Source: Clostridiaceae bacterium
Lineage (GTDB): Bacteria; Bacillota; Clostridia; Saccharofermentanales; DTU023
DNA length: 5,825 bases
Assembly: GCA_012800135.1 (NCBI GenBank)
Contig: JAAZJV010000283.1
Location: forward strand, 1 to 5,825
Direction: 5' to 3'
This document shows, one piece after another, positions 1 through 5,298 of this stretch. The notes under the pieces are model-generated. The model was not told the DNA's origin. It saw nothing but the letters and a program-made list of their open reading frames with translations, and did no database searches. Position 1 is the first letter of the stretch, and every line of letters starts with the position of its first letter. The translations under genes and the position numbers were made by a program.

Positions 1-2407
1 TAAGCGGCGAACCTGCGATGTACTCCATCAAGTGAAGAAGTTCAATCTCTTTGGCGTGCATATCGACGACAAGCCATGGTTGAGCGCCTAAGAGGTCGGC
101 CAACTGCATCACACAGCCTAGGTTATGGAATCTTTTTTCTCTTATACCTGATGTGCTGCCTTCGGGAAGACACCACGACTCCGACAGATAACCTGATCGG
201 CCGATGGGCACGCAGTCAAAACGAAGTACGTCCGCCTCAGGCAACGTTTCATTTTCGGTAACGAGTGAAGAAAGCGCGCCTCGGGCATCTTCACTGCGAC
301 CAAACCAAACGTTGTCCAGTTTGTAGCTGCCGCTGCCTGAAAATCCGAAATTGATCCATAATTCATCTTCCGGATGGAGTTTTTTCGGAAAAGCGAAGGT
401 CTCTCTTTGATGCCTCCAGCCTCCCGACGGCACCGTAAACACTTTACCCTCGTTGATCAGCGGGCCTGAAAACCAAACCTCAAGCTCGCCATCCGCGTCA
501 TCGGATCGCGACACATCAAACTCCAAACGGAAGAGCGGCAAAACATTTCCCACAACCAATCGCGAAAGATCAATCCGCTGTGAGAGACGCGCCGAAAGAT
601 AAGAACGGTTAGGATTATTGACCGGCGTCTGAAAAACCGTCTGTCGAGCAATTGAGAAAAGGCGCTCTTTGCGCATGAATTCCGACGACGTATCGCTCCG
701 CTCAGTCGGTGTTGCTTCATCATCGTCTTGTGATCCGCGTTCCTTGTCATCCGTCGGAACAGCGTATTCATTAAACGTTATCCCGAGAGAGCCGCCTGAA
801 TCATATCCTATTCGACCGTCATCGGCGTCCTCTGACGATGCCACCTCTGCTCCTCCTGAGATGCTCCATTCTCCTGCTCGCAGATCGCCTTCGCGAGCCG
901 CCAAATCTTGGTTCTCCACATCCATACGGTATCCCGTGACTAGCGACAGCGCGATAAGGTCGTCCGGCTGCACTTCACCCGATGGCAAGGCAGGCTCAAA
1001 CATGAATCGCGACGTCAACTCCGTCCTTGAAAGCTCGCCACCGGGATGGACAAGATAAATATCGCCCGACGGCAACAGTGACATTCGGCTGATCGGCTGA
1101 TCCGAGAAAAGGGCGTAAGGCTGCCAAGTCATACCCTGGTCATTCGAAAAAAGAGTGTCTCCGTGTTCAGTCAGCACTACAATTTTCTCCGACGTCACAG
1201 AAAGAACACCGGAAAGATTGGGCAGTGTCCTCTTTCGCAAAGGAACATTCGAGTCCGGGTCATACGGCGTTATGCGGCGAAGTGCTCGCGGCAGACTGTC
1301 AGATCCTTCAGCACCCAAAAACTCAAAAAGACCGTTCGCGCGCCGGATTGCCATCTGGCCGGACGCGCCCGTAAAGAAAGCTAGATTACCGGACACATCT
1401 CCCGCCAACCAAGCGTTCTCCGAGGCCAATTCTGTTTCTTCCGTCCATTCAACACCGTTCATTGAAAAATAAACGCGCCCCTGATCGCCAAGAGCGTAGA
1501 TAATATCGTCTTCTGTCACAACAAAAGCGGTTACCGCGTCATCCTGAATCGGCGTGTTGAGCGGACTCATATCCTGAAGGCGTCCGAACATCAACTCGCC
1601 CGGACCGCCCGACGCTAGAAAAAAACCGTTCGCCTCATTAGGGATGGGAACGTACGCTATGGCTTTAACAGCGGTTGACATTTCTAACGGAAGCAGTTGC
1701 CAGAAAATACCGTCCCGGGACGAAAAAAGGCGTCCCGACGCGTCGCCGGTCATGAGCCCTTCGGGACCTGCCGCGATGGCCGTCAAATCACTTAAGAAAT
1801 CAAACGACAACGCCGTCGCGTCACCTCCGGAAGGAATCTTTAGTAAGGTACTGTTCGAACCGCACGCGTACGTATGGCCTTCCCAATAAGTGAAATCGGC
1901 AAGGGAAATACCGGTTATTTCCTCCGGGATCAAAACAGGAGTCTTGTCCATGATGCGCCCCGCTTCATAACTCGTAATCACCGCGTCATGAATTTCTTCC
2001 ATTGAACTGAACGTCTCACGATAGATAGCAATGGAAGCGCCGACAAAGTGATTTTCAGTCAGCGAAATATCGGTGCGCGTCTCCGACACCTTAATATCAA
2101 AAGCGTTGGCGCTGCCGCTGTGCACCGCGTAATGAGCCTGGAACAATTGGGGTGAAAAAGAGCCGTTTGAGATCAGATTGTTGTCCGGAAGCCCCGTAAG
2201 ATTGATACCCGTGCCCAGCACGGCATTTCGCCCGACCGATTGATCGCTAAGTTGCAACACCATGGCATTGCGCCGCGACGTCAGTCGATCTGTCGATCGC
2301 GATACGATCGCCACTGTCGCGACAAGAATAACCGCCAACACAATCGCTGTCACGATCAGGACTCTTCGGCGAAGACTGCCCGAAAGATGCCGAAAGAAAC
2401 GGGACAT
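1..2407 (-). CDS. Large membrane-anchored multidomain protein (propeller + CBM-like + GH-like barrel start), 3' end off window
   Basis: An uninterrupted frame of 802 codons runs from ATG at 2407 to the left window edge, so the C-terminus is missing. Residues 1-15 are basic (SRFFRHLSGSLRRR), followed by a hydrophobic segment at about 16-35, a signal anchor that would leave the rest outside the membrane. Residues about 165-460 have repetitive beta-strand patterns with Asp-box-like motifs: SSRDGIFW (229-236), SMNGVEW (315-321) and the canonical SNDQGMTW (421-428), suggesting a BNR/Ycf48-type beta-propeller. Residues about 492-706 look like one or two beta-sandwich carbohydrate-binding-like units, split by an acidic hydrophilic linker at about 548-582. 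From about 720 the sequence resembles the start of a (beta/alpha)8 glycoside hydrolase (LRFD, then LLGAQPWLVVDM around 772-783, as in clan GH-A enzymes such as arabinofuranosidases). The start follows AAGGGATGG at good spacing, 3 bases after the protease gene's stop. I do not recognise the specific family; catalytic residues would lie off the window. Confidence 0.85.
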   Translation of the reverse strand, partial: MSRFFRHLSGSLRRRVLIVTAIVLAVILVATVAIVSRSTDRLTSRRNAMVLQLSDQSVGRNAVLGTGINLTGLPDNNLISNGSFSPQLFQAHYAVHSGSANAFDIKVSETRTDISLTENHFVGASIAIYRETFSSMEEIHDAVITSYEAGRIMDKTPVLIPEEITGISLADFTYWEGHTYACGSNSTLLKIPSGGDATALSFDFLSDLTAIAAGPEGLMTGDASGRLFSSRDGIFWQLLPLEMSTAVKAIAYVPIPNEANGFFLASGGPGELMFGRLQDMSPLNTPIQDDAVTAFVVTEDDIIYALGDQGRVYFSMNGVEWTEETELASENAWLAGDVSGNLAFFTGASGQMAIRRANGLFEFLGAEGSDSLPRALRRITPYDPDSNVPLRKRTLPNLSGVLSVTSEKIVVLTEHGDTLFSNDQGMTWQPYALFSDQPISRMSLLPSGDIYLVHPGGELSRTELTSRFMFEPALPSGEVQPDDLIALSLVTGYRMDVENQDLAAREGDLRAGEWSISGGAEVASSEDADDGRIGYDSGGSLGITFNEYAVPTDDKERGSQDDDEATPTERSDTSSEFMRKERLFSIARQTVFQTPVNNPNRSYLSARLSQRIDLSRLVVGNVLPLFRLEFDVSRSDDADGELEVWFSGPLINEGKVFTVPSGGWRHQRETFAFPKKLHPEDELWINFGFSGSGSYKLDNVWFGRSEDARGALSSLVTENETLPEADVLRFDCVPIGRSGYLSESWCLPEGSTSGIREKRFHNLGCVMQLADLLGAQPWLVVDMHAKEIELLHLMEYIAGSPL

Positions 2408-2410
2408 AGC

Positions 2411-3466
2411 TTACCATCCCTTCGCTACAGGAGGCGCCGTACCCGGTTCCGACGCGCGTTTTTTCTTTTGAATCCGTCTCAGGAAGAATAGCGCTGCGAT
2501 GCCGGGCAAAATAAAACCGATCATGACATAAAGAATGATCTGATCAGCCGTCTCTCCCGTATTAAAAAGCTGTGATAGAAAGCCAGATCCGATAAAATTG
2601 AATACCATGTGCATGAGTGCCGGAATCGCTATCTGTTCCGTAAGCTCATACGTGATCGAAATCACAAGTCCTGCGATCAGCACGTACGAGCTCTGGATAA
2701 CATCTAAATGAAAGATCGCGAAAAGGAGTGCCGTCACAATGACCGCCACCGTTGATCCGAAAGCGCGCCGCATCTCACCTTGCACGATGCCGCGAAAGAG
2801 CAGCTCCTCTCCGATCGGTACGAGGATCGCGATGACAAGTATCCTGAACAACAAGGGAGATGTGGATATTTCAAATGAAGAAACGGCATTCAGATATGAC
2901 TGAAACTTCTTCAGAAGCCACGGCCACGATTGGCTTATTTCCTGTATGCCGATCATCCAAAGTTGTGTCAACCCCATCGCCGCGAAAACGATAATGAGCG
3001 CAAGCAGTACCTGAATACCGCTGACGCGTTGAGTCAGCAAAATCGATGAACTGCGTCTTTTTCTAAAATAAAGGTAGGCAAGGTAGACAGGAATCACGAT
3101 GAGCATCGTGTAAAAGGACGCGTAGTACGATACATCAGACTTAGCGATCAGTTCCGATATAGCGTCTCGCGATCGCAGATCACGCAGCAAATCGCCGTAG
3201 TTCATTCCATCCCGCACTGCATAATACTCACGCAAGTACGACGTGAATCGCAAAACAACCGTCACTGTAAGTATGGCGTAGTGCATGATCATGAACACCA
3301 CGGGCGCAAGAAACGTCTCAACACTCGCGTGACGTTTCCTCATAGGCTTCATGTGCGGAGGGCATTGATCCTTATCGGCCGGATGCGGATAAGAATTGCC
3401 ATAAGGTATTTCACCGGAAGCGCCTCCCGAAGGAGGCGCCGGATTATTGAAGCAACGATGTGGCAT
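2411..3466 (-). CDS. CPBP-family (CAAX/Abi-type) intramembrane metalloprotease-like protein
   Basis: The protein is 351 residues from ATG 3466, with about eight predicted membrane segments beginning near residue 52. The three hallmark CPBP motifs are present: E220-E221-x3-R225 (GEELLFRG), F249-x3-H253 (FAIFH) and H286-x3-N290 (HMVFN). Family members are glutamate-dependent integral membrane proteases related to Rce1; bacterial ones are linked to peptide processing, immunity or protein secretion, so the substrate here is unknown. The N-terminus (first about 45 residues) is rich in Pro, Gly, Tyr and Asn and should be cytosolic; the C-terminus ends in a basic KKKR stretch. Start choice is uncertain: none of the candidates has a good Shine-Dalgarno. 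A TTG at 3487 and ATG 3466 both overlap the preceding DUF1292 gene (stop at 3444), consistent with coupling; ATG 3352, just before the first membrane helix, is the conservative alternative. The stop is 3 bases from the next start, implying an operon. Confidence 0.9.
   Translation of the reverse strand: MPHRCFNNPAPPSGGASGEIPYGNSYPHPADKDQCPPHMKPMRKRHASVETFLAPVVFMIMHYAILTVTVVLRFTSYLREYYAVRDGMNYGDLLRDLRSRDAISELIAKSDVSYYASFYTMLIVIPVYLAYLYFRKRRSSSILLTQRVSGIQVLLALIIVFAAMGLTQLWMIGIQEISQSWPWLLKKFQSYLNAVSSFEISTSPLLFRILVIAILVPIGEELLFRGIVQGEMRRAFGSTVAVIVTALLFAIFHLDVIQSSYVLIAGLVISITYELTEQIAIPALMHMVFNFIGSGFLSQLFNTGETADQIILYVMIGFILPGIAALFFLRRIQKKKRASEPGTAPPVAKGW
2414..2422 (-). promoter_or_regulatory. Ribosome binding site of the large propeller protein
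   Basis: AAGGGATGG on the minus strand lies 7-9 bases upstream of ATG 2407. It sits inside the last codons of the CPBP gene (the Lys-Gly-Trp end and its stop region), so the two genes are probably translationally coupled. This fixes the start of the large gene. Confidence 0.7.
3420..3439 (-). repeat. GC-rich stem-loop with UUCG tetraloop at the gene junction
   Basis: On the minus strand GCGCCTCC-TTCG-GGAGGCGC forms a perfect 8-bp stem with a C(UUCG)G tetraloop, an exceptionally stable RNA fold. It begins 4 bases after the TAA of the second DUF1292 gene. No T-tract follows (TTCCGGTG), so it is not a standard intrinsic terminator. If CPBP starts at 3466 the hairpin is inside its coding sequence (Pro-Pro-Ser-Gly-Gly); if it starts at 3352 the hairpin is intergenic and could protect or process the upstream message. 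Confidence 0.75.
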
Positions 3467-3776
3467 AGCGTTTGTAGAAGAAATCAAAAACGCGATTCAA
3501 TTCTTTTCTGCTTTTAATAGAAGAAAATAATTGTTCGCCGCTTTCGTTTTTCCAAGTGCGCATCATGACGATCTCAGGCTTCTGGTTCAATCTTTGACCC
3601 GGCTGGTAATTGTACATCACAGAATACGCCTGTCCATCAAGGACAAACGAATCCAGAAAAGAGACGTAATATTCCCGGCCGCTTCGCTCGTCCATCAGCA
3701 CAGCCAGTACGCTGTCATCCGAACGGGAATTATCGCGATCTAGACTCCCGGGTCTCGGTTTAGTCCTCGCCCTCAT
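3444..3776 (-). CDS. Diverged basic DUF1292 paralogue
   Basis: This 110-residue protein aligns by eye with its neighbour encoded just upstream: SGREYYVSFLDSFVLDGQAY (32-51) matches TGEEYSFLMADSFMLDDQEY, an I/L-rich middle strand region follows, and the C-terminal RVFDFFYKRY matches RVFDAYNDLL. That layout is the DUF1292 (YrzB-type) domain, whose biochemical role is unknown. Unlike the family norm it is basic, with about 18 Lys/Arg against 14 Asp/Glu, and starts with a basic Arg/Pro-rich tail (RARTKPRPG). ATG 3776 overlaps the upstream gene by 17 bases; ATG 3797 is an alternative, and a start inside the tail cannot be excluded because the Shine-Dalgarno is weak. The overlap suggests translational coupling and co-expression. 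Most likely it arose by tandem duplication followed by divergence. The domain call is fairly sure; the function is not known. Confidence 0.75.
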   Translation of the reverse strand: MRARTKPRPGSLDRDNSRSDDSVLAVLMDERSGREYYVSFLDSFVLDGQAYSVMYNYQPGQRLNQKPEIVMMRTWKNESGEQLFSSIKSRKELNRVFDFFYKRYATSLLQ

Positions 3777-4170
3777 CCTCAAAAAGATCCTCGTCATCGT
3801 AGTCGTCGAGAAGATCGTTATACGCATCAAACACGCGGTCGTCTTCTTCGTCGTCGAGCGCGGTCAAGATCTCTTCACCGTCGTCCGACGTCGTCACTTT
3901 CATAAAAAACAAGCTCATTTCATCTTCGTCAGCATCTTCATCCGGATCAATGAGCACAACATATTCTTGATCATCCAACATGAAAGAATCGGCCATGAGA
4001 AAAGAGTATTCCTCGCCCGTCTCCGTGTCGGTCAAAACGACGACATCATCTTCGCCATCGAGCGTATCATCTAATTCTGTATCAGGCTCAAATACATTCT
4101 CCTTGTCGTCACAGCCGCTGCAATGTCCGCAGGAATCGTCACTCATGAAAAAGGTTCTGAAAAATGTCAT
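3760..4170 (-). CDS. DUF1292 (YrzB-type) hyperacidic protein with N-terminal Cys cluster
   Basis: This is a 136-residue soluble protein. The DUF1292 core spans about residues 42-120: VVVLTDTETGEEYSFL, DSFMLDDQEYVVLIDP, a strand around MSLFFMKVTT, and the terminal DEEDDRVFDAYNDLL helix. The family commonly follows ireB and ruvX in Bacillota, as here, and its function is unknown. About 53 residues are Asp/Glu against four Lys/Arg, and the last 30 residues are almost a polyacidic tail. Near the N-terminus C14-G-H-C17-S-G-C20 gives a Cys/His cluster that could bind metal (inference). ATG 4170 is chosen because AGGAGG lies 9 bases upstream; an internal ATG at residue 9 (MSDDSC) is less well placed. 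The gene is preceded by a long structured leader and followed by an overlapping paralogue, so it is probably the first gene of a four-gene transcript. Confidence 0.88.
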   Translation of the reverse strand: MTFFRTFFMSDDSCGHCSGCDDKENVFEPDTELDDTLDGEDDVVVLTDTETGEEYSFLMADSFMLDDQEYVVLIDPDEDADEDEMSLFFMKVTTSDDGEEILTALDDEEDDRVFDAYNDLLDDYDDEDLFEDEGED

Positions 4171-4171
4171 G

Positions 4172-4187
4172 TTAGGTGTCCTCCTAA
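4172..4187 (-). promoter_or_regulatory. Shine-Dalgarno of the acidic DUF1292 gene inside a small hairpin
   Basis: TTAGGAGGACACCTAA on the minus strand contains AGGAGG (4180-4185). TTAGG and CCTAA are perfect complements around a 6-base loop, so half of the Shine-Dalgarno can be paired and half exposed. The ATG follows 1 base after the hairpin. The 5-bp stem is weak and may be fortuitous, but the ribosome site itself is strong. Confidence 0.7.
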
Positions 4188-4196
4188 GATGTTTAA

Positions 4197-4221
4197 TGCC
4201 GTTCGTAACGGCAACATTGCC
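4197..4221 (-). repeat. Two overlapping, mutually exclusive inverted repeats in the leader
   Basis: On the minus strand GGCAA-TG-TTGCC (4221-4210) is followed directly by TGCCGTT-ACG-AACGGCA (4213-4197). The second has a perfect 7-bp stem; the first a 5-bp stem with a 2-base gap. They share bases 4210-4213, so only one can form in a given transcript. They lie between the terminator-like stem-loop and the ribosome binding site of the acidic DUF1292 gene. Confidence 0.6.
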
Positions 4222-4237
4222 GATTCGCGCTCCTTTC

Positions 4238-4267
4238 AAAAAAGTTCACTCTGTGACAGAGTAACTT
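4238..4267 (-). terminator. Possible intrinsic terminator or attenuator upstream of the DUF1292 operon
   Basis: On the minus strand AAGTT-ACTCTG-TCA-CAGAGT-G-AACTT can form an 11-bp stem with a single bulged G and a 3-base loop, and it runs into six T's (4243-4238), two of which overlap the stem. The GC content is modest, so strength is uncertain. It could end the mtaB-ireB-ruvX transcript, 250 bases past ruvX, or act as an attenuator for the following operon; the candidate -10 box upstream favours the second reading. Confidence 0.45.
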
Positions 4268-4305
4268 CACACATAAAAGACCGCAACCCGGTGTCACCTC
4301 ATGAT

Positions 4306-4311
4306 ACTATA
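4306..4311 (-). promoter_or_regulatory. Candidate -10 box (TATAGT) for the DUF1292 operon
   Basis: TATAGT on the minus strand matches the -10 consensus at 5 of 6 positions, within an A/T-rich stretch (ACAATTATAGTATCAT). No acceptable -35 hexamer is seen 16-18 bases upstream (TACGTT at 17), so it would need an activator or may be chance. Transcription from it would start near 4300 and run through the terminator-like stem-loop before the first gene. Confidence 0.3.
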
Positions 4312-4345
4312 ATTGTCTTTAAAAAGATAACGTACAGAGCGAAAT

Positions 4346-4360
4346 TGCTTAAGGTAAGCA
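4346..4360. promoter_or_regulatory. Operator-like 15-bp dyad
   Basis: TGCTTA-AGG-TAAGCA is a perfect 6-bp inverted repeat with a 3-base centre. It is located about 35 bases upstream of the candidate -10 box, a position where an activator or repressor could bind. No family-specific operator consensus is recognised. Confidence 0.3.
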
Positions 4361-4516
4361 TTTGTTAATTCATCACGGCAAATCGTGCGATCACCGCTTT
4401 CGTCTGTTTTTTGCGTGAATCATTTTTGTTACGGAAGAATAAAACAATAAGATTTTCGCAACATGGAAAAGTGGTTCGCGCGACACTCCCGCCGATTTGT
4501 TTAGCGATACTATCTA

Positions 4517-4990
4517 TTACCTGCGCTGAACATCAAGCCAGTCTTGCAGGAGGATTTCGGCGGCGATACGATCGACCAGCGCTTTGTCTTTCGGCTTTTG
4601 ATCACGCTTTCGATCTCGGTCAGAGCGCCAAGGACGGTTGCGACGACCGCCCCCGGAAGTTTCGCGAACAACACGAGAGGCTAATATGGACGTATACCGC
4701 TCATCAAAGAGCTCAACTTGACATCCTGTGCTTTCACGCACCGCATCAGCAAACTTCTCGACCTGTGCTTCCATTTCTGAAAATCGACCGTCTGTACGCA
4801 TAGGACAACCGATGATAACCGTGTCCGCATCTTGTTCTTCACAAAGTCGCGCGACTTCGGCCGCGGCGTCTTCCAAAGAATCGCTCGTCCGATCGATCGT
4901 TGTCAGACGACGCGCTAAGATACGCAACGGATCACTCACCGCGACACCGATACGCCGCTCGCCGTAATCAAGCCCAAGAACGCGTTTCAC
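4517..4990 (-). CDS. ruvX: RuvX/YqgF family putative pre-16S rRNA nuclease with a basic insertion
   Basis: This 157-residue protein has the RNase H-like fold of YqgF/RuvX, required for final maturation of 16S rRNA 5' ends in studied bacteria. Visible motifs are VLGLDYGERRIGVAVSD (4-20, catalytic D8), VIIGCPMRTDGRFSEM (58-73), ELFDERYTS (93-101, with E97) and ALVDRIAAEILLQDWL (137-152, with D140). Between the last two lies GGGRRNRPWRSDRDRKRDQK (113-132), making this loop roughly 15-20 residues longer than usual and strongly basic. GTG 4990 is chosen because it gives the family-typical MKRVLGLDYG beginning; TTG 4999 is also possible, and neither has a clear Shine-Dalgarno. It lies 42 bases after ireB and ends in tandem TAA-TAG stops. 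Confidence 0.93.
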   Translation of the reverse strand: MKRVLGLDYGERRIGVAVSDPLRILARRLTTIDRTSDSLEDAAAEVARLCEEQDADTVIIGCPMRTDGRFSEMEAQVEKFADAVRESTGCQVELFDERYTSILASRVVRETSGGGRRNRPWRSDRDRKRDQKPKDKALVDRIAAEILLQDWLDVQRR

Positions 4991-5032
4991 AGGATACAAA
5001 AAATTCAGAGCGCTCGTCGGTGTGCTCTACAT

Positions 5033-5284
5033 CTAAAGACGACTCACGTAATCGCGGAGGATTACTTCCAGCAATTCATCGCGTTCCATGCGACGGATAA
5101 TACCGCGTGCTCCATTGTAGCTCGTGATATATGTGGGATCTCCGGAAAGAAAATAGCCGACGAGCTGATTGATAGGATCGTAGCCTTTCTGCTCCAAGGC
5201 TTCCATTACTTCCGTCATGATCTGATTCGCATAGATCTTTTTTTCCGTTCCGATTTCGAACCGATTCGTATTTTCGTTAACCAT
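5033..5284 (-). CDS. ireB: IreB family regulatory phosphoprotein (UPF0297/YrzL)
   Basis: The 83-residue protein contains the highly conserved IreB core: [20 protein letters not shown] (26-45), [10 protein letters not shown], a basic [15 protein letters not shown] stretch and a short C-terminus. In Enterococcus faecalis IreB is a small cytosolic dimer phosphorylated on N-terminal threonine by the PASTA kinase IreK and lowers intrinsic cephalosporin resistance. Thr6, in the NENTNRF segment, lies where relatives carry such a Thr, so the phosphosite may be kept (inference). The start at 5284 is set by AGGAGGTG five bases upstream; an earlier ATG at 5299 overlaps the mtaB stop (TAATG) but would place the Shine-Dalgarno inside the gene. 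It is 14 bases after mtaB and 42 before ruvX, so it is probably co-transcribed with both. Confidence 0.95.
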   Translation of the reverse strand: MVNENTNRFEIGTEKKIYANQIMTEVMEALEQKGYDPINQLVGYFLSGDPTYITSYNGARGIIRRMERDELLEVILRDYVSRL

Positions 5285-5287
5285 GAG

Positions 5288-5295
5288 CACCTCCT
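5288..5295 (-). promoter_or_regulatory. Strong ribosome binding site of ireB
   Basis: AGGAGGTG on the minus strand is a near-perfect anti-16S match, 5 bases (from AGGAGG) ahead of ATG 5284. It lies in the gap directly after the mtaB stop and decides the ireB start against the ATG at 5299. Confidence 0.85.
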
Positions 5296-5298
5296 GCA

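Larger units (their letters stand above)
4171..4516. other. Intergenic leader between ruvX and the DUF1292 operon
   Basis: These 346 bases hold no convincing gene on either strand. The half nearest ruvX (about 4380-4516) is A/T-rich with stops in all frames and no strong hairpin. The half nearest the DUF1292 gene is densely structured: dyad 4346-4360, candidate -10 at 4306-4311, terminator-like stem at 4238-4267, overlapping hairpins 4197-4221, and the ribosome-site hairpin 4172-4187. It is most likely where a new transcript starts and is regulated. Confidence 0.7.

Noticed and set aside
669..1058. Plus-strand open frame of 129 codons opposite the large minus-strand gene
   Set aside because: It is antisense to a continuous 802-codon frame, is Ser/Pro/Arg-rich like a shadow translation, and has no recognisable motif.
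2280..2320. Dense CGATCG/TCGCGA palindromes
   Set aside because: They lie in the coding region of the large protein's N-terminus, and similar GATC-rich words recur across the window, so they look like general base-composition habit rather than a site.
4286..4302. GAGGTGACACCGGG resembles a T-box core
   Set aside because: The T-box consensus (AGGGTGG-N-ACC) is not matched closely, no specifier stem lies upstream, and the downstream gene is not an aminoacyl-tRNA synthetase or amino-acid gene.
4308..4313. Perfect TATAAT on the plus strand
   Set aside because: It lacks a -35 box at proper spacing and no plus-strand gene follows; it overlaps the minus-strand TATAGT in a generally A/T-rich stretch.
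4458..4498. Weak stem (GAGTG/CACTT) followed by TTTT after ruvX
   Set aside because: The stem is short with a long loop and a G-U pair, and the T-tract is only four bases, so I do not call it a terminator.
4411..4803. Plus-strand open frame of 130 codons opposite ruvX
   Set aside because: Most of it is antisense to clearly conserved RuvX motifs, and no domain or ribosome binding site supports it.
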